DNA from: Moritella sp. JT01
GTDB lineage: Bacteria > Pseudomonadota > Gammaproteobacteria > Enterobacterales > Moritellaceae
Length of the DNA stretch: 64,000 nt
Assembly (NCBI RefSeq): GCF_001574435.1
Contig: NZ_LOCN01000006.1
Location: 49,228-113,227, forward strand
Direction of reading: 5' to 3'
Shown one piece after another: positions 1 through 8,851 of the stretch (its first letter is position 1; every line of letters starts with the position of its first letter). The position numbers and the translations under genes are program-made. The notes under the pieces are model-generated. The model searched no databases. It had not been told where the DNA came from and saw only the letters and a program-made list of their open reading frames with translations.

Positions 1-780
1 ACACTTGGTGCAGGCGCATTAGGGATTATTTTACTTGAATACTGGTCAATGCTTGAGTTTTCATTTTTGGCTACATTCGCTTCACTCCTGTCTGGATTAT
101 GTTATATAGCGACCCCTTACAAGCGCCAGTTTCGTCCATCCTTAAAAGAGGCATTCTTTAAACAGCTTGTAGCAAGCAAAAGCATATTTTCTAAACAAAA
201 ACACTTCTATGCATTTTTGGCATTATCTTGCTTGTCTTATCCAGTATTGACCTTTTTAGTAAAACTTGTCCCTATTTATTTCGCTGAACAAGGCATTAGT
301 GGTAGTTGGTTTGCGGCATGGGAAATGAGTTATGGTCTAGGTGCGTTACTAAGTGGATTGCTGATTGCTCGCCTTTTAAGGCGTTATGAGCATGAAAATG
401 CAATGATAGTTTCAATTCTAGTTATGGCGACCTTACTTATTTTGATGGGATCTTACCTTTCCCCTACTTTGATTATATTACTTACTGTTGTCCTTGGTTT
501 TTTCAATTCATATAATCGTATTGCGAGAACCAATAAGATGCATCATGTCATTGCGATGGAAGAAAGAGGACGCGTTGAAGGTGGATTAAAACTGTTTTCT
601 ACACTAGCGCAAAGCTTGAGTTACGTCGTTATTGCGCTGTTAAGTTACTTACAACTCACAGCTTTGGGCTTCATTATTATCGGGATAGTATTGCTGATCG
701 CAGGGGTGATAATGCTGCACTTAAAACAGCGTTCAAATATTAAAATATTTATAAATCAAGCTGAAATTATCGGTCACTAG
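1..780 (+). CDS. MFS-type transporter, C-terminal part (5' end outside window)
   Basis: The reading frame is open from base 1 with no stop, so the gene starts upstream and the internal ATG at 49 is not its start. The visible ~260 residues are very hydrophobic. They contain about seven predicted membrane segments separated by basic loops such as YKRQ and RLLRRYEHEN, the pattern of the second half of a 12-TM major facilitator permease. Substrate cannot be inferred. It is followed by about 215 bp without a gene and then by a convergent operon. The MFS assignment rests on topology rather than a diagnostic motif. Confidence 0.7.
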   Translation, partial: TLGAGALGIILLEYWSMLEFSFLATFASLLSGLCYIATPYKRQFRPSLKEAFFKQLVASKSIFSKQKHFYAFLALSCLSYPVLTFLVKLVPIYFAEQGISGSWFAAWEMSYGLGALLSGLLIARLLRRYEHENAMIVSILVMATLLILMGSYLSPTLIILLTVVLGFFNSYNRIARTNKMHHVIAMEERGRVEGGLKLFSTLAQSLSYVVIALLSYLQLTALGFIIIGIVLLIAGVIMLHLKQRSNIKIFINQAEIIGH

Positions 781-996
781 TCAGTACTCATCGTGTATTC
801 TTGATGGCTGTAGTTTCTTTGATTCGGAGATGAACCGTTTAAGTATCGCAATGTCGCGTAACCGAGTGTCTAATTAAGTCTGGGAAGTCCAATCCCTGCG
901 TAGGTGCATACTACACCAAAGCCTACCACAAAATACCGAAGAAAAAAAAGACAGTCTCTAATATTTGACACTCGTATTGTACGGCTACTTTTGGTA

Positions 997-1791
997 TCAC
1001 CACAAATTAGTAAATTGTGGTTGCATAGCTCGGCTAACTCGGAGCCGAGCATCTCCAATATGGACGGTCATCTTTCCAGTGAAATCTTTTTTCACCTTTT
1101 CAATCGCCGAAACATTCACGACACTTGAGCGATGAATCTGCCAAAACATATTAGGATCAAGCTGTCTTAGTAATTCTTTAAGAGAAGTACGCAACAGATA
1201 CTCTACACTCTGCATAGCTTCCTGCTTATACAAAGACACGTACTTATCTTCAGCCTTAAAATACAACACTTCCGACAGTGAGATAAGGTGAATGTCATCA
1301 CCTTTAGTTGCTTTAATCCAGGTTAAGTAATTTGGCTTAGCTTGATTAGTCAATTGCTGAATTTGATCAATCAGTAATGACACATCTGTCGTAGTTGTTG
1401 ATTTTTGTTGGGACAGCTGTGTTTGAAGCTTTTCAACGCATTGAGCTAATCTTTTATCTGAAACTGGCTTAAGTAGGTAGTCAACCGCATTTATTTCAAA
1501 GGCTTGCACAGCAAACTCATCATATGCGGTAATAAACACAACTCTTGTTTGACTGTGATTTTTTACTAATAACTTAGCCACACTCATACCATCACGCTGC
1601 GGCATTTTAATGTCCAAGAATACAATGTCAGGCTGATGCTGCTCGATAAGGAGTAAAGCTTGATCACCATTTTCAGCTAATGCAATAATATCTAATTGAG
1701 GCCAACTTTCGGCTAACGCCTGATTTAAGTGATGTCTCAACAAAGGTTCATCATCTACAATAATAGCTGTTACTGAATTGCTGTGCGTCAT
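997..1791 (-). CDS. LytTR-family response regulator
   Basis: A 264-residue cytoplasmic transcription regulator. The N-terminal receiver domain has acidic residues D13/D14, the phospho-acceptor D60 in FLDIKMP, a conserved Thr in FITAYDEF and the Lys in LLKPV. The C-terminal ~100 residues are a LytTR DNA-binding domain (IHLISLSEVLYFKAEDKY, then FWQIHRSSVVNVSAIEKV). It lies 4 bp after the LytS-like kinase and is the last gene of the seven-gene ABC/barrel operon. It presumably controls that operon; its binding site was not identified. Confidence 0.93.
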   Translation of the reverse strand: MTHSNSVTAIIVDDEPLLRHHLNQALAESWPQLDIIALAENGDQALLLIEQHQPDIVFLDIKMPQRDGMSVAKLLVKNHSQTRVVFITAYDEFAVQAFEINAVDYLLKPVSDKRLAQCVEKLQTQLSQQKSTTTTDVSLLIDQIQQLTNQAKPNYLTWIKATKGDDIHLISLSEVLYFKAEDKYVSLYKQEAMQSVEYLLRTSLKELLRQLDPNMFWQIHRSSVVNVSAIEKVKKDFTGKMTVHIGDARLRVSRAMQPQFTNLW

Positions 1792-1795
1792 CCTT

Positions 1796-2854
1796 CTATT
1801 CCTTTAAAGATTCTAAGTCTGTCAATGCAATATGAAGCTTAGCAGTGACTCCACCTTGGGCATTTTCTACAATCGTGAGATTTCCCCTATTAGAAAATAA
1901 TGCCAGCAAACGTTGTCGAACATTCTCAAGCCCAATGCCATGACCAGCACTTGATGATTCGAGCATAAGCCCATTACCGCTGTCAATAACTGATATGCTT
2001 ACCATACCCTGCTTTTCAGCAATAACTACTATTATACAGCCTCCTTGGACTTTAGGTTCAATACCATGTTGTATGGCATTTTCTACTAATGGCTGCAGTA
2101 ATAAAGGAGGGAAACTTACGTCATAATTTAACTGATTATCTATCTTATATGTTAACCGCTCACCTAAACGAATATATTGGATACTTAGGTATGCATCGAT
2201 CAATTCTAATTCACCCGAAATGGACGTATTAGACTGACGGTTCGCCTGTAGCGTACTGCGTAATAGATTAGTAAGTTTCTCAAGCATCAACCGAGCGTTT
2301 TGAGGGTGCTGATCAATGAGCGCATTGATATTTGCTAACGTATTAAATAAAAAGTGTGGTTCTATCTGACTTTGAAGCTGCTTTAACTGACTCATAATCA
2401 ATGTTTTTTCTTGCTCTGCCTGTTTACGCTTTGCCGTTTCGAGTTCTGTTTGCGCAAGTAGTTTTTGTTCGTAAATATAAAAATATAGAAAGCATATAGC
2501 AGTAAATACAAAACCTAAAAAAATAACCGGTGTTAGTTTGGCAAAGTTATTAACATTACTGTATTGATCTAACCAGAAAGCCGCATTGCTAGTGCCGAGA
2601 ATTATAGAACACACAAACGAAAATACCCTAACCCACGGCAAATTAAGGTTTGGGGAAAAGTGAGCTATGGCTAATGCACTAAATACAGCACCGTAGCCAT
2701 AACCAAAACTGATCAAACAATGTTTAATGAAGGGCGTGGTGGGCCAGATCTGAGTCGTCATAATTGCAATAACAAAACAAAAAACACCTGTAAAAAAAAT
2801 AACGTTTATGACTCGACTCTCAACGCCAATATCCTTAGAATCACATAACTTCAT
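1796..2854 (-). CDS. LytS/YehU-type sensor histidine kinase
   Basis: 352 residues. About four N-terminal membrane segments (residues ~15-125) lead into a coiled linker (~130-160). A His_kinase (PF06580-type) box follows with H167 in IEPHFLFNTLANI. The HATPase domain shows the N box QPLVENAIQHGIEP (N259), DSGNGL (D291) and GHGIGLENVRQRL. A ribosome site AAGGGAAG precedes the ATG by 8 nt. It sits directly upstream of the LytTR regulator, its probable partner. The membrane domain has no recognised ligand pocket, so it may read the neighbouring ABC transporter or the envelope state. Confidence 0.92.
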   Translation of the reverse strand: MKLCDSKDIGVESRVINVIFFTGVFCFVIAIMTTQIWPTTPFIKHCLISFGYGYGAVFSALAIAHFSPNLNLPWVRVFSFVCSIILGTSNAAFWLDQYSNVNNFAKLTPVIFLGFVFTAICFLYFYIYEQKLLAQTELETAKRKQAEQEKTLIMSQLKQLQSQIEPHFLFNTLANINALIDQHPQNARLMLEKLTNLLRSTLQANRQSNTSISGELELIDAYLSIQYIRLGERLTYKIDNQLNYDVSFPPLLLQPLVENAIQHGIEPKVQGGCIIVVIAEKQGMVSISVIDSGNGLMLESSSAGHGIGLENVRQRLLALFSNRGNLTIVENAQGGVTAKLHIALTDLESLKE

Positions 2855-2856
2855 GG

Positions 2857-4137
2857 TCAGAACTTCCCTTTAAGATTTAACAAAATTATATGCTTATCAG
2901 GTAAATTTGCATATACCGAATCACCATTGCCACCTAAAAACTGGGTAGCTAGCTCAAAGCTGAATGAAGCAGAACCTGTATCATATATTTGATAACGCAA
3001 CCATTGAGTCGCAATAATACCACCGTCTTGCGGTGATAACATTACATCAAACGAGGGCTCGAAATTATTGAGCCACAACCAATCTTGGCTCCACTTTAAA
3101 TGACTCCAACTACTTGAGTTCAAAGACCAATGGAACATTAGATTATGCTGTACAAGATTGGCGTGATTAAGCCCTTGAGCATAAGACAGGGCTAATGGCT
3201 GCGTTTGAATCTCTGAGGATAAAGACGCCCCTTGCTCAAATGCTTGCTGCCATTCATTATTACTCCAACTTCGACTATCAAACCAGTATTCCATAATAAC
3301 GTGATGGCCACTGCTACTGGCCCAGTTAATACCAATAAGTGACTGGTATCCATGCTGCTTAGTTTCTAAACCCACCGCAGTTAGTGAGGTTCCTTGCTGG
3401 TAAGCAAGGTATTTACGTTGATACAATGCTGAAACATGGAGCTCCCACGCTTGATTAAGAACGGTGACGAACGAGCCGCTGAGCAAACCATGCCGGACAT
3501 CATCATAATAAACTATGCCTTGCCACTCACTGTCACCCTGCAGAGCATAGTGACGAAGACCCAAACCTTGCTGCACTGATTGCTCTTCAAGATCTGAGCC
3601 TTGCTGCTGCGCCCAAGACGAATCGGTATATATCAAGCTCCACTCGCTATTCATATCAAAATATGAAGCCATCGCAGTTCCTGCGCCTTCTTCAACTTGA
3701 ATACCAATTGAATTGCGTCGATACGACTTAAAGAGGTCTAAAAGTCGATAGCCATAACCGACCCCCCAATCTAATCGAACCTTACCGAGAATAAAGTCGA
3801 TAGGTAATCCGCCAAAATCAACACTACTTTGCCAAAATAGTTCCTGTACAATACCATCAGCATCGAACGTTCGTTCATCTTCGCGATTCCAAAGTGACGT
3901 CCCTTTCAGCGCAAAGGACCCTGTTAACTCTTGCCAGTTGGCTTTGATATCAAGCAATGCATTTAATGACTCTGTATTTGACTGTGTGGTTTTACCGATT
4001 AAGGTCGTATCTCGATGGGCAGTCTTGCTTGCGCTTAACTCCCAATCCCAATCTAAGTTTAGGTTTGAACTCAATGCGTTTGTACTTATTATCAATGCTG
4101 TTATGCAAAACCATCTACTCAAATACTTATAGGCCAT
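2857..4137 (-). CDS. Putative outer-membrane beta-barrel protein of the ABC/LytTR operon
   Basis: About 426 residues from the ATG at 4137; the frame is open to a GTG at 4179. I chose 4137 because it starts a clean signal peptide (MAYKYLSRWF, hydrophobic core, then NALSS). The mature part is rich in alternating aromatic/polar strands and Trp/Tyr girdles and ends in LLNLKGKF with a terminal Phe, typical of outer-membrane barrels. The segment DFILGKVRLDWGVGYGYR resembles DUF1302-like porins linked to lipid or hydrophobic cargo. It follows the LolA-like gene by a few bases. Family assignment is uncertain; outer-membrane location is fairly likely. Confidence 0.7.
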   Translation of the reverse strand: MAYKYLSRWFCITALIISTNALSSNLNLDWDWELSASKTAHRDTTLIGKTTQSNTESLNALLDIKANWQELTGSFALKGTSLWNREDERTFDADGIVQELFWQSSVDFGGLPIDFILGKVRLDWGVGYGYRLLDLFKSYRRNSIGIQVEEGAGTAMASYFDMNSEWSLIYTDSSWAQQQGSDLEEQSVQQGLGLRHYALQGDSEWQGIVYYDDVRHGLLSGSFVTVLNQAWELHVSALYQRKYLAYQQGTSLTAVGLETKQHGYQSLIGINWASSSGHHVIMEYWFDSRSWSNNEWQQAFEQGASLSSEIQTQPLALSYAQGLNHANLVQHNLMFHWSLNSSSWSHLKWSQDWLWLNNFEPSFDVMLSPQDGGIIATQWLRYQIYDTGSASFSFELATQFLGGNGDSVYANLPDKHIILLNLKGKF

Positions 4138-4181
4138 GTCAAACGCTACAATTTGTCCTTGTGCATTCATTGTCCGCACAG

Positions 4182-4961
4182 TTATAGATCTACCGTTTTA
4201 TTACGAGTCAAATAAGCAGGATTGTAATATCTGTCATCAAGTTCAACAACTTCAATAGCTTTATATTCAATCACTGTCTTTTTCGCAGGTTGAATTTTGT
4301 CGAGCAATGTCATTGCAACAACGCGCAATTGCTCATTTCTTATTCCTGCTTCAAACCAAGCTTGTTTTGCCAGCTTTCCTGAGCGTAAGTACAGATCCGC
4401 TTTGATTGGAAAATTATTTTTCTCATCAAGCCACAAGTCGATCTTTTGATAACTGGTTCCTGATGTCATTGCGGTTAATACTAATCTATTTGTATGTATT
4501 ATCTCACCAAATTCAACAGAAACCGACTCTTTATCCATAAGTTCACCTTGATAATCATCACTCCACGTTAACGTTGATATATCGCCTACAGAAGCTTCAC
4601 CTAATAGCTTTTGCATTGGAGTAATACGAATTGGTCGACGGCTTTTCGGCATAAGTAGCCAATAGTTATCACCGAGCATTAGCATTTTTTGTCCCGCTTC
4701 AACCTGAGACTTAAAGACCACCAAAGACTCTCGATTTGGTCTTGTATAGACATGGTATTCACGCGTTTTTTTGAGCTGTTGATATTCAAATAACGAGACA
4801 ATCGATACTATTTTGGCAGAATTTTCTTCCATGCGATAAAGATCCGCCTGTTTGATCATTGCTTTGACATTATCTTTAGCCGCGACAGTAAAGCTCGACA
4901 CTGTAATGATAAGAGCTAGTTGAATCGAAACGAAAGTTGCCTTAAATAAAACATTAAACAT
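4182..4961 (-). CDS. LolA-like periplasmic outer-membrane lipoprotein-sorting protein
   Basis: 259 residues with a Sec signal peptide (FKATFVSIQLALIITVSSFTVAA) and a mature part of about 235 residues. The pattern YRMEENSAKIVSIVSLFEY, then NYWLLMPKSRRPIRITPMQ and MLGDNYWLL, matches the LolA-like 'outer membrane lipoprotein-sorting protein' group (PF17131-type), a beta-sheet fold that carries acyl chains. Its start overlaps the permease stop by 8 bp, so the two are probably translationally coupled. By analogy it would shuttle a lipid or lipoprotein from the ABC permease to the adjacent barrel. That role is inference. Confidence 0.82.
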   Translation of the reverse strand: MFNVLFKATFVSIQLALIITVSSFTVAAKDNVKAMIKQADLYRMEENSAKIVSIVSLFEYQQLKKTREYHVYTRPNRESLVVFKSQVEAGQKMLMLGDNYWLLMPKSRRPIRITPMQKLLGEASVGDISTLTWSDDYQGELMDKESVSVEFGEIIHTNRLVLTAMTSGTSYQKIDLWLDEKNNFPIKADLYLRSGKLAKQAWFEAGIRNEQLRVVAMTLLDKIQPAKKTVIEYKAIEVVELDDRYYNPAYLTRNKTVDL

Positions 4962-6213
4962 AAACCAGAGCCTCCGTGATAGGTTTGTTTACACCTTTTC
5001 GTGCTGAAATCCATGCAGCAAGGATGCAGATAACCATGACACCAACAGAGCAATACGCCAGTAGTTCCACTGAAAAATAAATATTAAGCGGGTATCCATC
5101 AGTTCGGCCTGGGGGTGGCGGCATTTGTACATCAGCTATCATCAAAACTAAGCTTGTTACCAGAGTGATAACGCCGCCAATGATTGAACCTATTAGAGCC
5201 AATAAACCCGCTTCATAAATAAACCCTGACACAATTTCTTTCGGGTAGGCTCCAAGTGCTGATAAGGTTCCAATTTCTCGTGTTCGCTCGGTAACTGACA
5301 TCGTCATAGTGTTGAACAGAGCAACAAATATAATTAGTGCCATGACTGCCCCCATGATTCCGAATATTCGGTCATATAAGTCTTTAACACGAGTGTAAAA
5401 GAACGCTCTCTCTTCCCATGGTGTTACTTCAACTGCTTGCGTAAGTGTCATATTATTGAGTTGTTGTTCAACCCATAACTTGGTTTCAGCAGTTTGTTCT
5501 GAGCCATACAAAAAAACTGATAATGTACTAATTTTGTCACTAGCGAGAAGGTCTTGAACCGATTGAATGTGCAGATAAAGCTGACGTTTATCAAGCTCAG
5601 GTACACCCGTGGAATAAACACCTCGCACCTTAAAATCAAACGCATTGAGTGCGCCATCGCTCGTCGTTGTAAGCAGTGTCACCCAGTCGCCTATCGTTAC
5701 TTTTAGATTCTTAGCTAAACCTACAGCTAACATTACTTCAGGTTCAGTAGCATCGTAACGTGGTGATTGAATGTTAGAGAGCGTTTTACCTTCACGCATA
5801 TCTAAGAACGGTCCTTTCATATCAAACTCACGATCGTTAACCCCAGAGCCAACAAAAATGGTTGATTTGGTGCCATTAGAAACAAGTCCGGTAAATTCAA
5901 TGCGCGGCTGTACTCCACGAACACTTTGGTTAATGAGTAACTGTTTTATGATGCTATCAGTATCTGCGAGTCCATTAGAGAGTGGCACTTCTTCATCTTG
6001 CTCAAAAAATCCAGGCTGGCTGAGCGTTAAATGCCCGGTATCTCTTGCGGTCGATTCCTTTAACGAGTCATAGGTATAAAGGCCAAACCCACCCGCACTG
6101 GTCAAGGCAAAGACAGCAACGGCAACGATCAACACAGATAGTAAGCTTCGGCGGCCATTACGCTGCAAATTGAGATACGCAATACGTAATGAGTGTGGAA
6201 TTAACTTACCCAT
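4954..6213 (-). CDS. FtsX/MacB-type ABC transporter permease
   Basis: 419 residues with one N-terminal membrane segment (SLLSVLIVAVAVFALTSAGG), a large periplasmic domain (~50-280) and three C-terminal membrane segments, the LolC/E and MacB permease topology. The motif MSVTERTREIGTLSALGAYPKEI is the conserved cytoplasmic coupling region of FtsX-family permeases. It overlaps the ATPase gene by 13 bp upstream and the LolA-like gene by 8 bp downstream. Such permeases usually extract lipoproteins or transmit mechanical force rather than import solutes. The real substrate is unknown. Confidence 0.92.
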   Translation of the reverse strand: MGKLIPHSLRIAYLNLQRNGRRSLLSVLIVAVAVFALTSAGGFGLYTYDSLKESTARDTGHLTLSQPGFFEQDEEVPLSNGLADTDSIIKQLLINQSVRGVQPRIEFTGLVSNGTKSTIFVGSGVNDREFDMKGPFLDMREGKTLSNIQSPRYDATEPEVMLAVGLAKNLKVTIGDWVTLLTTTSDGALNAFDFKVRGVYSTGVPELDKRQLYLHIQSVQDLLASDKISTLSVFLYGSEQTAETKLWVEQQLNNMTLTQAVEVTPWEERAFFYTRVKDLYDRIFGIMGAVMALIIFVALFNTMTMSVTERTREIGTLSALGAYPKEIVSGFIYEAGLLALIGSIIGGVITLVTSLVLMIADVQMPPPPGRTDGYPLNIYFSVELLAYCSVGVMVICILAAWISARKGVNKPITEALVYV

Positions 6214-6884
6214 TTGATCGCCTCCTGATTAACACTGCCATCCAATAATTCAATGGTTCGATCACAGTGTGATGCCATTCTTGGATCATGCGTGGCAACA
6301 ATAAACGTTGTACCAATTTCTTTACCAAGTCGCTTCATAATGTCTATAATAATGCTCGCGGTATGACTATCTAAACTTGCAGTAGGCTCATCGGCAATGA
6401 CAATTTCTGGCTTGTGTACCAACGCACGCGCAATGGCGACTCTTTGCTGCTGACCTCCAGACAAATTTCCAGGTCTATGCTGAGAAAAATCAGCTAATCC
6501 GACTTTATCTAACATGGCAATCGCTAACTGTTTCTGCTCATGAGCAGAGCTTCCATTTAGCATCAATGGGTAAGCCACATTTTCCCAGGCTGTCATTACC
6601 GGGACCAGATTGAACTTTTGGAAAACAAACCCTAATTGACTACGACGTATCTTGGCAGCAGCCGTACGGTCTTTAGGGTACTGAACACCAGCTAACGTAA
6701 TTTCACCTTGGTAGTCCATATCCAACATGCCCAATATATTGAGCAAGGTGCTCTTGCCAGAACCTGATGGCCCACATAGAGCCACCATTTCACCTTTAGT
6801 AATCGAACCGCTCGCCTCTGTTAACGCTTGAACGCTCTGCTGTTCCAGTTGGTAACGTTTACTTATTTTTTTGAATATCAGCAC
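6201..6884 (-). CDS. LolD/MacB-type ABC transporter ATP-binding protein
   Basis: 227 residues. Walker A is CGPSGSGKSTLLN, the Q loop lies in VFQKFNLVP, the signature is LSGGQQQRVAIARAL, and Walker B is IVIADEPTASLD with the switch His in ATHD. It begins with GTG behind a perfect AGGAGG site 5 nt upstream. It energises the overlapping FtsX-type permease. This subfamily generally works in envelope export or lipoprotein release. Confidence 0.95.
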   Translation of the reverse strand: MLIFKKISKRYQLEQQSVQALTEASGSITKGEMVALCGPSGSGKSTLLNILGMLDMDYQGEITLAGVQYPKDRTAAAKIRRSQLGFVFQKFNLVPVMTAWENVAYPLMLNGSSAHEQKQLAIAMLDKVGLADFSQHRPGNLSGGQQQRVAIARALVHKPEIVIADEPTASLDSHTASIIIDIMKRLGKEIGTTFIVATHDPRMASHCDRTIELLDGSVNQEAIKWVS

Positions 6885-6893
6885 AATAACCTC

Positions 6894-7550
6894 CTAACCA
6901 GCTCGGTTGATTAAGGCTTCAGCTTGCAACGTCATGGGATGTTGAGCGTTTTCCGCTTGCATCTCAGATAACCACTGGTTTGCTTGATTAACATCGCCCG
7001 CTCGCAGTGATGCTTTAATCGCGTAGATGTAAATCCAAGAGGTTGCGTCATAGCTTTGCGTTGAAAATGACTCATCCGCTAAAAGTTCTAAATAAATATC
7101 GTAACCACGCTCAAAGTGATTAAACATATCTGGCAGAGAGGTAAATGTGGAGGCTGCAATGGCTTTGGCTAAAATCGATTCAGGCAGACCCTGACGATAT
7201 TCTTGATGATCAATCGAATCAGTACCCAACAGAGATAATCCTTTGGAAATCATTACTAAACCTTGTTCTGTGTACTTCATTTTATTCCAAGGCATAAAGG
7301 CATCGCGGCCCATTAAGGTTTGTGTGCTACCAAGGTAAACCATACTAAGAGCGTCAACACCTTTAGATTTAATCTGTTGATTGAGTTGCTCATACACAAC
7401 TTCAACTTTATCTTCGTCACCTTCAGCTGCAAGATTGTATTGAGAGATAACGGCTTCACTTGGCGCAGCTATTGCATTAGTTCCGATCATAGCCTGACTG
7501 CTGAACAATAATGTGAGAGCTGCAAATTTAGATACTGTTTTGATGCTCAT
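6894..7550 (-). CDS. Exported helical (TPR-like) protein, first gene of the ABC/LytTR operon
   Basis: 218 residues from the ATG at 7550, chosen because GGGA lies 8 nt upstream and the product then starts with a signal peptide (MSIKTVSKFAALTLLFSSQA, cut near NAIAA). The mature part is helical with repeats resembling TPR pairs, for example AIKASLRAGDVNQANQWLSEM. No enzymatic motif is visible. As leader gene of the operon it may be a periplasmic adaptor for the permease or the sensor kinase. I do not recognise a named family. Confidence 0.72.
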   Translation of the reverse strand: MSIKTVSKFAALTLLFSSQAMIGTNAIAAPSEAVISQYNLAAEGDEDKVEVVYEQLNQQIKSKGVDALSMVYLGSTQTLMGRDAFMPWNKMKYTEQGLVMISKGLSLLGTDSIDHQEYRQGLPESILAKAIAASTFTSLPDMFNHFERGYDIYLELLADESFSTQSYDATSWIYIYAIKASLRAGDVNQANQWLSEMQAENAQHPMTLQAEALINRAG

Positions 7551-7856
7551 GTAGGTTGTCCCTTTCATTGGTTGATGATGAAAGGTTAAAGTAACCTTGA
7601 ATCGCATGCAGAGCTTTGCGACGAATGGACAATATAGAGTGTGAATGGGCTATATGGAGAATGAATTTTTTATTGAGGCTACCATTGTCTTTAAAGAAAC
7701 TGAAAATAATGAGAATTTATGATCTAATGGACAAACCAAATATACCCTTGAGCATCAATTCCGTCTCAATGGCTGTATCGCTATAAGTATTGCTTCGGAC
7801 TTGTTCAATATCCGAATAGATGTCGGCTGCGCTGCACCTATTGTTATTGTTAAAAA
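7551..7856. other. Intergenic region upstream of the ABC/LytTR operon
   Basis: About 300 bp between two minus-strand genes. It should hold the promoter of the 7550-997 operon, but I see no clear operator repeat or terminator hairpin in it and no convincing short gene. Confidence 0.4.
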
Positions 7857-8450
7857 TTACCAGCCACAACGTTCTCTAAGTGGCTTTATGATATTTGCTA
7901 AACCAGAGGTATTGAAAACTGCTGTAACGGCGCTTTTATTGTACAACGTTACTTGAGTAACTAATTTAGGTGAATCAAGCATCTCTTTTATGAAAGTAAT
8001 TGGCTCGTTATGATATGTGGTATTTTTGTCAGTAGACATACTCCAGCTTTGAGTAATGGCTTTATGCGTACCGACTTGGGTCTGAACCGAGGCTTCGCGA
8101 CCAAGATAGTCGTTCCAGCCAATATAGAGATCTGTTGTATTATTTTTACACCTTACAGCCAGATAAACCGGTTTACCCCATCGATTTTTTCCAGAATCAG
8201 CATTCAAAGTTAATGTGACTCCCTTAGAATCATCTACGGATACATACCACTTTCCTTTGCCCACGAACGATGCTGGTTTAACTTGACGAACATTAAGTTT
8301 TTTAGCTACGGCCAAATTATCAAAGCACTCAAGTCTAACCAGATCCCCTTCAACAATAGCGCATTTAGCATATTCTTTTTCATTTATTGTAGCGCTCGCG
8401 TTTGCAGCCAACAACAGTGAGGCTGCTACCAGTAAAATTTGTCTCATCAT
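7857..8450 (-). CDS. VasI/TagO-like type VI secretion-associated protein (orphan)
   Basis: 197 residues from one of two adjacent ATG codons (8450 or 8447), which gives a signal peptide (MMRQILLVAASLLLAANASA). The pattern CAIVEGDLVRLECFDNLA, GKWYVSVDD, YLAVRCKNNTTDLYIGW and a terminal RCGW fits the VasI/TagO family (PF11319-type). These are small periplasmic proteins usually encoded in type VI secretion clusters and thought to aid T6SS assembly. No other T6SS gene lies in this window, so it is an orphan or has another envelope role. The two Cys pairs may form disulfides. Confidence 0.75.
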   Translation of the reverse strand: MMRQILLVAASLLLAANASATINEKEYAKCAIVEGDLVRLECFDNLAVAKKLNVRQVKPASFVGKGKWYVSVDDSKGVTLTLNADSGKNRWGKPVYLAVRCKNNTTDLYIGWNDYLGREASVQTQVGTHKAITQSWSMSTDKNTTYHNEPITFIKEMLDSPKLVTQVTLYNKSAVTAVFNTSGLANIIKPLRERCGW

Positions 8451-8851
8451 CTTCAGATCTATCCTTGCGATGCTTAACGCTTTAATACTCTTTATGAACA
8501 ATACCTTACCAATTTATGGCTGTAAGGTAAACGGCCAGCGACTATTGATGATTATTCTCGTGCGGTACGCCGCATTTATGCTTACTTTGACCTTTCATCA
8601 GATAAGTTTACGACCTGTAATCTAAGCCTGCAACAATTGCAAAAGACATGACCAAAAGGCAAGCAACCAGATGAGAACAATATTCCTCATGTACAAATAA
8701 CGTCGAGCAGATCCATTCAACTGGTACTGTCATCACGTTTTTCTCTTTGCTATACTTTTTGCTATACTCTGCCATCGGCAAACACGCTGTCACGACAGTA
8801 ACTTAAACTCTATTAATCGGCATCACGACCGCATAGATATAAAGGCTTAAC
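8451..8851. other. Intergenic region without a supported gene
   Basis: About 400 bp upstream of two divergent genes. A 61-codon minus-strand ORF (8608-8793) exists but has no signal, family pattern or convincing ribosome site, so I do not call it. The region must carry the promoters of the VasI-like gene and the M50 protease gene. No terminator or operator stands out. Confidence 0.4.

Noticed and set aside
870-1128. Short ORFs on both strands overlapping the end of the LytTR regulator gene
   Set aside because: They overlap the well-supported regulator gene and its downstream gap and have no independent support.
8608-8793. 61-codon minus-strand ORF in the 8.5-8.8 kb gap
   Set aside because: No ribosome site, signal, motif or operon context; composition resembles chance ORF in non-coding DNA.
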